From the NCBI GenBank assembly GCA_027405735.1, contig JAPEHQ010000025.1:434001-498000 (forward strand): a DNA stretch of 64,000 bases. Reading direction: 5' to 3'. The translations under genes were made by a program, and so were the position numbers. The first letter of the stretch is position 1. The number at the start of each line of letters is the position of its first letter. The DNA comes from Mucor racemosus. Lineage: Eukaryota; Mucoromycota; Mucoromycetes; Mucorales; Mucoraceae. The notes below the pieces were generated by a model, which was not told where the DNA came from, made no database searches, and worked only from the letters and a program-made list of their open reading frames with translations. Of the stretch, positions 10,301 to 22,429 are shown piece by piece.

Positions 10301-12840
10301 TTACCTGCTGAGAGTAGGTGTACATCTTGGAAACAATGACCTCAAAGGTAGGGGCTGTTGTCGAGATGAGCTTGTAATAGTAAATTTGACTGTCAAAGCC
10401 CGGCTCGACACCAATTCTACTCAAAAGGCAACTTCTTCCAAGATATGCTGTGTGTTAAGAAAATTATTATCAAAATGCACCTATATTTTACTGGAAACTT
10501 TTGTTGAGAACAATTTAAAATACGATCTTTCTGAATAATGATTCAGTTAAGCTGCTATTCTACATGGATATATAGGTATAAATATAGTAGAGAAAATGGG
10601 CTACAAATTATCTAAATAATCCATTGAGATTCGATTACAATGACGTACATTTACTCGTGCATACTTTGTATTAGAGTCATTGATGGTTGTGATTTCATTG
10701 ACAAAGATAATTTTTAAATGGATATTTCACGTTTTTCATTGCTGTTGTTGTTTTAAAAAAATTATGATCTCAAGAAAAAAAGCAAGCCGGTAATAAGTAT
10801 TGTTGTATTTATTCATCTTACTCTTGTAGCAAATGACATACATTTAATGGCAGGTATGCTGTATTTAATGAGCATCGTCAACTATTGCGGTTTTATTGAT
10901 TGGGGAGATGGCAAAGTATATAGGCATTTTATACAGGCATTTTTGAAAAAATTATTATTAATGTAGGGAAACATAAAAACCTCATTAACATACGACCCAG
11001 ATTTAACAACGCAAGTTGGATTCAGAGATGCAGACCACAATTTCTATAACGGTCGTCACCAATGGTTGTAGTTTTATTGAATGAAACGACTTTCATGCAA
11101 GTGCTTTTCATGCTTTTTTACAGCTAGTTTCTGATATGAACTGCCGTTATGTCAGTATTTAATATAGGTCTCATTGCATCCAAATTCTCAGTCTGTAATC
11201 GGTATTATAGCACATAAATCAATGTAAATCAATGTCAATCAATGATTTACATCATGTTCTCAGATAGCAAAACCCTAGTAGTATTTACAATTAATATGTA
11301 TAAATACATCAAAAAGATGCATTGTTAATAAAAGTGTAATATTTTGGCAATGTTGTATGCCACCAAGCACTAAACGTTATCACCTTTTACAATATTAATA
11401 CAACACCTTACAATCTATTGACTACGACATGTATTGTAGTGCAAAGCCTTGATACCAGATATAAGAGACTCCTAGTGTACTAAGTTTAACCCAGCAATTA
11501 TCAAGAACGCGTGGATCTCAATTATAACATCATATTATTTCATCCCAGCGGTTAATTGATCAATCAAGTAGCTATCAAATCAACATCCAAGCACATTTAG
11601 CACAATATTGAAACAAGACAACTCACAGGCTCTGCAAGAACGGTTAAATTATGATTGATCTATTTCAATTCATAGATTACTATCAAACAGATATAATGGT
11701 TTAATAGCGCTTTAAATTACATCTCAGGATCTCAATGTCAAATCAATATAAAAGGCCATACTTTTATATCTAAATAAACGGTATCTTGTTTTTATTATAC
11801 AGTTGAAGAACTGATTCATTACTCATTCTCTTTTAATTGCATTTTTTTTCAAGTATTATTCATCAAACCTAAAAACATACGACAGGGCTAAACCTTTTGC
11901 AATTCTGCGAATCAGCGCTAGAAGTACCTGTCATTGCAACAGAAGGTCATTTAGGTTCATATTCGTTCAGAAGAAGTGATGGACTTGCTGATCTTAGTAG
12001 GTTTAAGTAGCAGGTAACCAACTTGTTGCTCGAACTAGCAAAACGTACAATGACCCATGGATGCTGATACTGTAGTATTGGTGCCGAGCCGGGTTTTTCC
12101 GGCCAAATTTACTAGTATGCATATCATATGCAAAATTTACTAAGAAAAAAAAAGGAGGATCATATTCGATGAGAAGCAAGGTCATCGGAGATTCTCTTTC
12201 GAAATTCATATCCTAATACCAAAGGGCTTCCCCTTTGGCGGGTTTGAACTCACGAATATGTGTCTCGCACTCAATTTGTAGCGCATACGCTACATGTTAA
12301 GCTTGTCACTCTCCTTTGGTCTACAATTTTAATCGCCGTATTTGTGGACATGTATTTGTCAGTTTTTCACTATTTTGGAAAATGCAGCAAATTACGGTGT
12401 ATTTTTTCTTTTTAGAAATGATACTAGAGCTTTGCAGATATTGGTAGTAGACATCATCTGGAAAAAATGCCAATTTTTGATGGAGTTATAGACAAAACTC
12501 AATGTCAGTACATTAATATTAAGCTGTATAACACAAAATTTGAATATGGATAAATGTAAAGCAAATGGGAGTTAGATTGTAAAACATGAGCTACAAAGCA
12601 CAGAAATTCAAGTGATATTCAACAGATGCAGTTGCATTTGGAAATTTAGCTTTTAGAAGTAGAAACACCTGGAATTATAAATTATACTGGATAACCAAAG
12701 TACGCATTACTCATCAAACTAAAGACAGACACCAACTTTCCAATCCACCAGTGTTAAATGCAGGAATCAATTGTATAATCTACCAATACAAAATAATAAC
12801 ATGATATACTGTATGAATCAATCAGTTTGACAAGTATAAT
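10301..12840. other. Repeat-rich intergenic stretch without a recognisable gene
   Basis: No intact gene is seen. The block at about 11890-12085 is similar to about 31030-31180. In both, a short open stretch ends just before a shared GGTAACCAACTTGTT, so this is a decayed dispersed sequence. The frame at 12003-12209 (minus) has no family motif. Confidence 0.45.
12235..12312 (-). other. Possible tRNA-like or SINE-like Pol III promoter relic
   Basis: The minus strand contains AGTTCAAACCC, a fair match to a Pol III B box (T-loop consensus GGTTCRANYCC), with an A-box-like stretch about 50 nt upstream. The acceptor ends do not pair well, so this is not a tRNA gene. A tRNA-derived SINE fragment or chance match are the alternatives. 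Confidence 0.25.
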
Positions 12841-12841
12841 C

Positions 12842-12878
<37 letters not shown>

Positions 12879-12879
12879 G
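12841..12879. repeat. (AAT)n trinucleotide repeat
   Basis: A nearly perfect run of AAT units. Confidence 0.9.
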
Positions 12880-12949
12880 GATTACGTTTTTAAAGTAATA
12901 ACAAAAAACTACCAAGAGTATACTGCTAAATTGTAACTTAATACACTAT

Positions 12950-14420
12950 CGTTCAATATGACCTAATAAATCAGAGAAAATACAACTGGTAAAAAACTGA
13001 TAATCAATATAAAACGAGGTCAAGATTGATAAAAGGTGCATTCATTGTGTGGTGGAAATCGCGACATTTTGATGGATACTGTACAAATTACAGGACCAAG
13101 ATGTTGTGTTTGCTTCAGGATTTTCAAAAGGATTCAAAAATATTCTTCATTAAACTCAACTAGATGTTGAATACTCACCATATGTTATTAGTACCGTCTT
13201 GTTTTTTATTTAATTGCTGTATTATTAAAAATCAAACTTTTTATAGCTTATAACAATGACAATGGTGGGATGCTTCTGATTTTAGATTAACATTTATCAT
13301 AAGACGGGCTGATGATACGTTTGATATTACTGTAGATGAAACTAGTCAATTTAGTTTATGGAATTTGAATGCAAACATCGAGTAATCATTTGTAATTACT
13401 GCTTAAGTTGGCTATGGTAAAGCATTGAATAAATTGGCTTGGGACAAAGAGGGTAAAAAGACAGCAATAGGTTCCAGTGATGGCCATGTTTATGTTTATG
13501 ATTATGACATTCGAGAGGTAAGACTAAAACTCAATGTAAATCACCTCTAGCGCATTAATTATCAAGTAAGACTATATTATCATCAAATAAACTACCACAC
13601 AATATTAACATGTATAAAGATTTACAGTAATAAGCTTGAATTAAGTGGGTTCATCATCGTAAATTCTTAAAAAAATTCTCAAGTATTATAAAATCTCTTA
13701 TTTTTAAGACTTACAAAGCTTATAAGCGGAACATTAATTTAGAAAATTATTTTTGTCCAGATCATCAATTTTGACATTTTTTAATTTTTTTTTTTTGGTT
13801 TTGCAAATCTAGAGTTAATTATACTACCAATTATAAAAACAAAAAGTATACACATATGCAGAATTTAGCGCTCTATTTGCTCAATAAAAAATAACAAACA
13901 TTTTTATTGCAAAATATTATATGAAAATCCTTGAATCAAAAAACCGTTTTTGGGCCGAAAGCGCAAAGTTTCATTACTTAACATTTAATATTAAGCTTTT
14001 ATAAAATGTGTATTGATTATGGCTACAATTTTCTCTCACAATGTAGTGTATTTAAACGTTGATTTTGGTATCAAAATTTGATTTTTCTGTTTTTTGATCA
14101 AAATCATGAGTGTTGGTAAGGATAAAATGAGCCCCAAAAAATGTCCGCTACAAAGCCTGAATTTTCAGACCGTATGTGCTTAAATATAAGTAAAGTTATA
14201 AAAAAACGCTTTTTTATTTAAAATTTAGATATACTACTTTATATTCTATAGTATGAGAGGCTTAGCCGTTCGATCTTGCCATGCTCAATTATGGCGTCGC
14301 TCTACGGGGTTTTTTTTGCAACTTTTTAATGAATGTATGATATGACAGACGGTTTTTTCTGGTAGAAAAATGTATGTTTCTATGATAGCAGATATTACCT
14401 ATTTTGTTTATTTTATAGAT
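12950..14420 (+). repeat. 1.4-kb dispersed repeat, copy 1, with captured gene fragment
   Basis: This stretch aligns by eye, in the same orientation, with 51450-52870 over almost its whole length, with many substitutions and small indels. Shared landmarks include ACTGATATC/ACTGATAATC near the left edge, GGACCAAGATGTTGTG at 13093, AGTGATGGCCATGTTTATG at 13480, TTTAGCGCTCTATTTGCTC at 13864 and TTAGCCGTTCGATCTTGCC near 14262. Inside it is a relic of a WD40-type coding sequence. The ends are not defined. Confidence 0.75.
13284..13520 (+). pseudogene. Dynein intermediate chain-like WD40 fragment, degraded
   Basis: Translation gives FSLWNLN, then after a broken, intron-like junction ALNKLAWDKEGKKTAIGSSD followed by GHVYVYD. 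This resembles the final WD40 blades of cytoplasmic dynein intermediate chain. There is no start, there are stops, and the junction has decayed. A sister fragment lies at 51798-52030. The family name is a judgement from motif memory, so another WD40 protein is possible; that it is a broken coding fragment is more secure. Confidence 0.5.
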
Positions 14421-14799
14421 TGATGATGCGCTGTAATACTGCTTTTGCATTGACTGAAATGTGCAATTCAGCAGGGTTTTAATTGCGCTACAGATTGTAA
14501 AGTCTTGAAAATCATTTTCTACGTGGCGTGTTGTTTCTCTCTTTTTGTTTGCATATTCCAAGGATATTTTCACCGTTTGATAAGGCATACAGTATCAGAT
14601 TATCAAGCTGGTATTCTTTTCTTTACCTGAATACACATGCTAACATAAGGGACTAATGTTTTTAATATAGGTAGCACGTAGCAGTCTATACTAGAGACTG
14701 ATATTTTTATTTAACCACATTCCAAGATCAAATATCATCATTATTTACTACTGTATTTTTGGATGTATTTCTTGATGATTGCCAGACCAAATTGATATA

Positions 14800-15170
14800 T
14801 CAGAAGTTTACCCAGATGTAGAAATCCAGGAACAACTATTGAAATCCAACATGGCTGATCTATCAGAATTAGGAATTACCGAATTACCGATTTAGAACAT
14901 CTGTCAAACCATGATGTTCAACATGCAAGTCAAGCAAGGTCATATTCCATGCGTCTATCATCATGCTACTATTGAATCATAGAAGCATGATTCCAATATA
15001 TCCACACAATATCCAAATGCTCATTCTAATTATATTATCACTCACATTTAATACACTCATTCAATTAGTATATAAACCCCCTCTAGAAGCTCATAATAAA
15101 ACGGTACTTTTTCATTTGATTAATTTTATACGATTTACCTTTCGATAAATCAATGGCATGACATTATTTA
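14800..15170 (+). repeat. Dispersed repeat B, copy 1
   Basis: This sequence matches, inverted, 55070-55370 (inside the hAT element's 5' leader) and 62230-62560. Shared anchors are CTATCATCATGCTACTATTG near 14955 and CATTTAATACACTCATTCAA near 15047. Since one copy lies inside the hAT element, the others may be broken hAT 5' ends. Confidence 0.6.
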
Positions 15171-15216
15171 GTAACTCATACTAAATGTCATACATAACCA
15201 CTAGCATTAACAGTGA

Positions 15217-15488
15217 TGTAATGATCTGTAATTTTGGACTAACAGCAAAGGTGGATAATATGCTTATAGATATTATTCTTGCTATTATAAATTTGTGATC
15301 ACTGGATTGATGAAGGTTGGTGTTCTTATTTGTAAATTAAATATTTGTTAGTGAATAAATATAAGTAAAGGGAGTGTAACAAGACAGATAAATCTACAAG
15401 GGATCATGTAATGATTTCCTTGTAGTATTTATTTAAGGAATGAGGCAAGGTTTTGCATGAATGAAACTGAGATGTTTGACTCATTACA
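15217..15488 (+). mobile_element. Solo LTR, family F (272 bp), copy 1
   Basis: It begins TGTAATGA and ends TCATTACA (8-bp perfect inverted ends), and is flanked by the direct repeat AGTGA at 15212-15216 and 15489-15493. Copy 2, of exactly the same length, is at 51088-51359. The two differ at only about ten to twelve positions by eye, so this family is much younger than the surrounding repeats. Confidence 0.92.
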
Positions 15489-15769
15489 AGTGACTATCAG
15501 GAACCTTCAGGAACACTTGGCAACAATGAAACATAAGCAATCCTACATCTTATCCAAATAATACAATCACAGATTCCCAATTCCACAAATTCCATTGTAT
15601 ATGATTTGTTCCCAAATCATATCAAGTACCTCAATGCCCGGCAATTCATTAATAATATTAATAACCATATAATTATCTAGAAAACATATAAATATGAAGC
15701 ATCAATGGATTAATAAAATGCATCTTTAAGCAGAGTATTTTTATATTAGTATCTTTTGATATAACAGGT

Positions 15770-16110
15770 TTTATGGACTTTTTTTGAATTCGGTTGTATC
15801 ATCTTATACTTTTCAAGCTAAATCCGTTATTAGGCTAATAATGTGGTAAGCTGTATTTATGCTTTATCTAAAATAAGCCTTTGAATAATTAATAGCAATA
15901 CAGCCGAACTTTAATTTTTGTATGAAATTTTGATACCTGCATCTTATAGCTGCTTGGAATATTTAAACAACCGCGTCCGGGCTGTCCGGTAATTTTTTCT
16001 AGAAATTTAAAGCTTGGAAATATTATTAGATGGCCGTTTCCGGAGATTGCTCGGCTTTTTTTGGAAGAGTGATCATTGGCAAAAATATGAATCATATACT
16101 AAAGGAAAAT
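15770..16110 (+). repeat. Dispersed repeat P, copy 1
   Basis: It aligns directly with 50555-50845. The shared core around 15970-16040 contains GCGTCCGG, CTGTCCGGTAATTTTTTC and TTGGAAATATTATTAGATGG. No coding potential was recognised. Copy 2 lacks part of the left side. Confidence 0.65.
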
Positions 16111-16599
16111 TTATCCTTGTATATCCTCGTCTAAAATGGATCCTTTTTTGTATCATCAAAAATCAATCATTCAACCTCAATTTTCTCGACGAAAAATCAA
16201 TATTTTTTGACGAGGTAAAATTTGTTAGATAGGCGCTAATGAGTACTATCCTATAGCTATAGATTTGCATACCTACAATCCCTTCATGGATCTCTATAAC
16301 AGAAAAAGTGCTCTCACAAAATTTATAAAAAAATAAAAAAAGTCTTTACAGCCATCCAAAGCCTAGATTTCCTGGTAGAGAATAAAAAATAAAGTAGACT
16401 TTACTTAATAACCATTATTGCAATACCTTAGTATTTTCTCGACTTATCTCCTCCTCTATTGCTCTATTAGATTAGTATGTTTTTCACCTGACGTTACTCC
16501 CTTTCGCACCACCATCCATAAATCCTAAGAACAGTTTTTAAACTTGCCACATTTGGGCTTAAAAAAAATAATAAAGAATTGTTGACCTTATTTGAAGAC

Positions 16600-17200
16600 G
16601 ATTAATTTACTTTCGAAAAGCTGGGCAATTTAAGTTCAAACAGTTGACCAAACTAGTTTCTTTTTTTTGGGCCAATTTAACCTCACACATACGAGCAAAT
16701 TTTTTCAAAAAAATGGTTAAAGTTTTCAAAGTATCAGTAAAATGACGAAGTCCGAAAGCCAAGTAAAAATACAATATAAGAATAGCGCAATTATTATTGC
16801 AGCATTGATTTGTATCAGAATCGAATCTTATCTCAACATAAGAAAACATTCATGGGAAAAATGCTGAGATCTGATTTTTGGAAAAAAAAATCCATTTTAA
16901 ATTATGGAGTGTAACATTTTTATTCTACTTATTTTTGAAGATATCCACGAGAAATTAATATTTTGAAAAAAAGTAAATTGTCCCATAGAGCTCAATAAGG
17001 TCTATGACATAAATGTAAAAAAAAATGCTGCTCAATTTAACTAATATCTTTTAATCAACTACAAAAAGATCAAGGAAATGTAATAAAACAAGTGATCAGA
17101 ATTTTTATTCTTAAATATGCTATAGAGCGCTTAAACCACAACAGGTTCTGATTTCATTAATGCTTATTAAATTACCATATTTTTCAAGTTGACTTTATTA
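16600..17200 (-). repeat. Repeat family A, partial inverted copy
   Basis: Minus-strand anchors of family A appear: AGATATCCACGAGAAATTAA near 16940 corresponds to the conserved CGTGGAGATATCC tract, and TATAGAGCGCTT near 17120 corresponds to the conserved GCGCTCTATA box. A minus-strand frame at 16607-16849 has several Cys but no recognised domain. 16111-16599 shows nothing definable. Confidence 0.5.
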
Positions 17201-17328
17201 CAGGTAGAGGTACTAAAAAAAAAATAGAATCTATAAACATAATCTTTTAATTTACAAAATTTCGATAGCATCAAGACTCAATTGGTTTCGTCGTTTTTTT
17301 TTTTTCAGGAGTGGTATATAAGTAAAAA

Positions 17329-17836
17329 TCAATCTTGTGTACATGACAAGCAAAATACTTGATCTGAAGATTGAGAATAGCTAATAAGAGTTAATGGGAA
17401 ATTAGAATTCAAGCAATTAAATGAAAATGTTATGACATTTACTCGATATTTGAACATGTTGTACAGTATAAATATTGACAAGAATTGCACTGTTGTAAAC
17501 AATTTTGACATAAATTATGTTCACAGTGGCTACACCTATCATATATTGTTGCCATAGAGCATTTATAGCATACTGCTGGTGTTGGTTGTACTGGATTACT
17601 GTTGTTAAAGTACTGGTATGAAGGTCCTGAATCGTTTACAGAAGGAGTGCCTTGCGTTTTTTGAGCTTGCATCAACAACGCAAAAGTATTTTGAGCTAGG
17701 ATTTCATAATTAAATGACAATGAATATAAACGCTTTTTGTTCAATTACCTGCTTGTTGCTTCAATTCAGGATCTTCTTTATGTTTCTGACGTAATATATT
17801 TACAAAGTCGTTGTCATCGAGACGCCTTTTAGTCAT
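17329..17836 (-). CDS. Small cysteine-rich Siva-type protein
   Basis: Three exons (17836-17749, 17695-17443, 17380-17329) give 130 residues. The basic, charged N-terminus (MTKRRLDDNDFVNILRQKHK) is followed by a Gln/Asn/Pro-rich linker. The C-terminal half has the paired-Cys pattern CYKCS, CSHCEHNLCQNC, CNSCQYLYCTTC and finally FCLSC. The order CxxC-CxxC-CxxC-DYS-FCLSC is that of the Siva C-terminal zinc-binding module known from animals, where it binds TNF-receptor family tails. In a fungus such partners are absent, so the biochemical role is unknown. It starts 97 bp downstream of the Pol delta stop, on the same strand. The splice sites are GT-AG and the family ending confirms the last 52-nt exon. 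Confidence 0.75.
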
Positions 17837-17932
17837 AATTCAGAATATAATCAAACAAACAATTAAAGCGTGAATTGCGAACAATCAAACAATTTTTACA
17901 TATACTTTAAACAGTCCTTTTTATTCATTGAT

Positions 17933-20900
17933 TTACCACTCATAATTAAACCTATCTAAACGTTCTGATGCCTCATCCATATCCTTTTGTGCCTTTTTAC
18001 GCATATAAAAGATAGGACAATCATTATTAGAACAAATAACATCTTGATGTAAGGATTCTTGACAACGTTGACATTGTGTCCAAAGTCTAGAAAATTTAAC
18101 TTCCAGCTTATTCACTGTGTCAAGTTGATGCTGATATAGTTCAGGTAATCTGTCAGTACATTGTTTACATGCTGCAGATGTGACACCCTTGGGCAATGGC
18201 GCTTTACACCCAAGACATGTTGCTGTTTTCACAGCAAATTTCATTAAGCCACCAATTGTAGGTGTAGAAATGTTTACTGTTCTTGTATGAGCACCAGATA
18301 CTTTTTAATTATAATGAAAATCAATTAGTTTATATCATTAATTACAATTCATAAACTTACATAATGTTTCAGCTTTATCACCCAAGATAGGCTCAAAGAT
18401 ACGTAATAATGGCTTGGAGAGTTGATTTTCGAGATAATATTTTGTATCAATGGGGATGTTGTTATCAAGGACGTACAGGGGATCTTCTGAGCGATCATAG
18501 GCAGGTGTATTATTACCAGCTTTGATAATTACATAAGCTACACGATCTCCTAATGCTGGTGCTGAACCGGCATCACGCTTTTTCATACGTTCCGCTAGCT
18601 CAACATGTGCTTGTTTGTTGGCATAATCAGATTTACTAAGAGCTTTTGTAATGACAAGTTGAGAAAGATCCACCTTATTCTGTAATAAATCTGAAATGGT
18701 TTGCTTTACAAATACTTGAGCGCCAATGACATCTCTTTCAATTAGTAATTTATCGAGACATTTAGAGATAATATTTTGTACAAGACGACAGTTATCACGA
18801 CGAACAGTCTATATTTACAATAAGATTAGTAAAATGCGATATGCTCAATAGCGATTTACTTTACCTCAATACCCTTGGCATCTAATTTATCGTATTTATC
18901 TTCTCTTGTCCAATAAAGACCAGCATATCTCTTCTTATTAATCAACAAATAAGGGAAATAAACCTTTTCGAAATCAAGGTTGATGGGTCGAATGAATTTA
19001 GTAGTTACTAGAGTTGCACCTTCTCTGCCTAATGTCATAGCTTCTTTCAAATTATCAACACCAAATTTAATCATAACAGAATCAGTATCACCATAAATAA
19101 CCTTGGCATCATGTTTATAACCATTTTTGATTGTAAAATGCTCTTCTACTGTCTCTTTTGTTTTTAAAATCATAGCACGACCATAAGCTGTTACACTGGA
19201 AGAGATTTGCAAACAAGGAAGCTTACCAACAGTCGCACCAGTAAAACCATACACAGAATTTGCACTAATCTTCAAGGCTAGTTGACGACCATCCAACACA
19301 GCACGTTTGAATGGATCAGTTTCTTTTTTGAGATCATTTTTAGCTCTTTTACGAGCAGCTAAAAGATCACTTAAAATGGCAGGCAATAAACCTTTACGTT
19401 TTGAAGACTTAACAAACATATCACTATTGGGTGTTATTTCATAATCTACATCTTTTACCAAACCTAGCTTCTTGACAATGTCAGGCTTTAGTAACGTAGT
19501 ATAACACAAATTGTGAGCTTGCATAATAGAAGGATACAATGAAGTGAAATCAAGTGTTGTAATAGGTACATCATAATAGCCTCTTTCAGGTTCAATGACT
19601 GTAGCACCTTCATAAGCTTCGTCTGAAACTTCTGATTTGATTACAGGAATAACAAGATCTTCTTCAAGAGCACGACGATATAATTGAGAAACGACCTTAA
19701 TTTGTTGACCACGCACCAAAATGTAATTGAAAGGAACACCTGTAACTCTTGCCATTTCGGTATAATTAAAGAGCAACATTAGTTTGTCCATTAATCTCAA
19801 GGGTAAAAAGGCATCCTTGAGACAGTAAACAGCAAGACGACGACGGGTTTCTTCATTTCCATTTTGTAATTCTGTAATAATTGAATGGTGTACATCTTCT
19901 TTTTGTTCACCCAAGAATTCAGCAGATACAGAGTTCAATGTATAAGAACGAAGTTTATAATCACGTTGAATAGCTTGTAACATATCCAATTGCAAACGCC
20001 CTTCGAGATTGATTGATTTGTTTTCACGAGTACCATATGCTTTGGATGTGAATTTTGTGTCCTTTGCATCAGTATGTACACCTTTAATTCTTCCAAGGAA
20101 AGGGAATTTAGTGACACCAAGATGTTTAGCACGATCTAATAGATAGGGAAAATCGAAATTTGTTGTATTGTAACCAATAACTACATCAGGGTCTACTACT
20201 CGTATAAAATCACTCCATTTTTGCAAAAGATCTCGTTCATCGTCAAATGATAGAACTTGAGATCCAACAATGTGTGCACAACTATTTAGTGTAAATACAT
20301 TTCGAACAAATGGCTTTTTTTGACCTATTTCAAGAACTTGGGTTAGTAATGCGATTTTGTATAAAATACTATTCATTTTATACCTTGAACTTGCACTACA
20401 GAAGCAATTTGGATCACAGGATCGACATTTGCCTCAGGGAAAATACCCTTTCTACCAGCACATTCAATATCGAAACTGAGTACTCTCAAAGGAGCCATGT
20501 CTGACCATTCGCCTTCAGGGAGATGACTAACAAATTTATCATATCTACAAGGAATATTTAGAATTATTGATATAGTTTACCATTTTTCATACAATCATGC
20601 ATACCTTGTTTGCACTTCATATTGAGCCAAAGATGTGGGTTCTTTCATAAATGTCCAAGTTCCAGCAGGCAATTCAATCCAATTAGATCCAGGAACCTTA
20701 CAATCAATCATGAAACGGAGGATATAACTCAAATTACTCTCGAATGTTGTATCTGATTGACAAGGACGATCGAGACCACTCACGTAAATACCTTGTTCGA
20801 CCTTATTTTTGCATTTGGAGATGTCTTTTGGATCTTTTACTGTCACTCGAATGTAAGGTGATTTGGAATCTCCATGATATCCATAAATGCTCTGCTTCAT

Positions 20901-21621
20901 TAAAATACTAACATCGAAAACTGCTCCTGGTTGTCCAATTGCACTCTGTAAATGAAACATATTAGTAATCTCTTTTATCTGTATTATTTCTGCTATACTT
21001 TACAGAAAGTGATTGCTTCAAAGCGGGTAAATGACTATGTTGGAACCCAAAAGGTGCAGGAAAATAAAAGTAAGGCAAGAAATCTCTCACATGGCAAACA
21101 ACACTGTTTCCACTCTAATTTTTGACATGTTAGATCAACGATTGTTTCTACGAATGTAAATTACTACGTACCGTAGTAATACCATAAAATCTGACAACTG
21201 GTTGCTGAACGTTCCAATCCATATATTCGTCAATTTCAATTTGTTGGAAAACTATAAAATTGTCAGTAGCCTTCAGATATACTTTATAAATTTTACATTA
21301 CCAATTTTATCCTTTGCGGGATCGAGAGGAGGAGCATTGGCACGACCCCAAGTAGCTTCTGTGTTTTCAGCTATTTGAAATATAAATTAAAGCTAAATTT
21401 TAATATTTTCTAGAATGGAACTTACTCTTGATATCGATATCCATATCATCATTCAGTAGCTTTAGCTCTTGTTCAAAATCAGTAGGTGCTTGCAAACCAT
21501 TTTTACCATTTGCATTAGCATTGTTGGGTGTGTGAGCTGTCTTTCTCTTTTTCATTGTAGACCCAGGCTCAAATGGTTGGGATGATAAAGTGATGTCTTT
21601 GTCAGATTGTGAACTTGTCAT
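17933..21621 (-). CDS. POL3: DNA polymerase delta catalytic subunit
   Basis: This is the family B replicative polymerase for lagging-strand synthesis and repair. Nine exons (21621-21426, 21370-21302, 21251-21172, 21114-21004, 20945-20605, 20544-20384, 20336-18865, 18808-18361, 18300-17933) give 1081 residues, the usual length. The proofreading exonuclease is intact: FDIECAG (Asp291, Glu293), [11 protein letters not shown] (Asp381) and YCLKDAF (Asp494). Polymerase motif A is [20 protein letters not shown] (from about 581), motif [11 protein letters not shown] (from about 675) and motif C YGDTDS (734-739). The C-terminus carries two four-Cys modules; the second, CQRCQ...[13 protein letters not shown], is the Fe-S site that binds the B subunit in other eukaryotes. 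The start chosen is MTSSQSDKD; an upstream in-frame Met exists but precedes hydrophobic non-conserved sequence. Confidence 0.96.
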
Positions 21622-22429
21622 GTTAAATGCAGAAATGTATTGTAAGGAAAGGATGAGCGCGTTACAACGCGAAACTTGAATTTGGAGTATCGTTTTGACC
21701 AAACCCGATAAAATCTTTCACAGTCTATGTGACACGCGATGAATGGGTTTTCATATTCATCTGTCCAAGATTTGATCCAATCATTCATAATATAAAATTA
21801 TACCACAAGTATCAGTGTTAAACTATAGGGATTTCTTCTAATATAATCGGCAATCCCATTCATAAAAGAGCTATTAAAATTGAGATTCGTTGCTAAAAAA
21901 AGACGGAATGAAACTTAGTAATAGATCAAAACGTTGTCAGGGTGATTTATACCTATTACAATCGATCCAAAGAGCATTTTTATTCTTTAACATGCCTTGA
22001 GAATATGCATTTCCATAAGTTTGACATGTAGTTCCTAAACTAATTTAGTCTTATTTACTGGTTATTTCAGCAATAATAATTGTAGTCTTATACAAAAAGG
22101 TATATAGGATTATGATTGACTCGAAATCAACATGTGTATTAATGGGTGTAAAGTCTAATTGTTGAATGAAATCATTTTACTCATCCTATTTCGATTCTCA
22201 GCCCAGCGTATGAAGAATTTTATAGAATTTTATTTTAACTTTGAAGCACTTTTATTTAAAATGTTACTTTACGAAACTGTTTAAAAACACATATAGTTTA
22301 CTCTTATGTTTTTGGTTTCTCTATCAATTAGACATTAGTTCTGCTTTTCAAGAGTTGTTTCAAGTTATGGAAGCTTAATTTTGCAAAAAAACGTATTCAA
22401 ACACCGATTTCATTATCGATCCTCAATCT
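21622..22429. other. Intergenic between POL3 and a LINE insertion
   Basis: AT-rich, with the POL3 promoter at the left. No gene or defined repeat was seen. Confidence 0.5.

Noticed and set aside
12235..12312. A functional tRNA gene
   Set aside because: The B-box-like match is present but the acceptor stem does not pair and no anticodon arm of normal shape forms.
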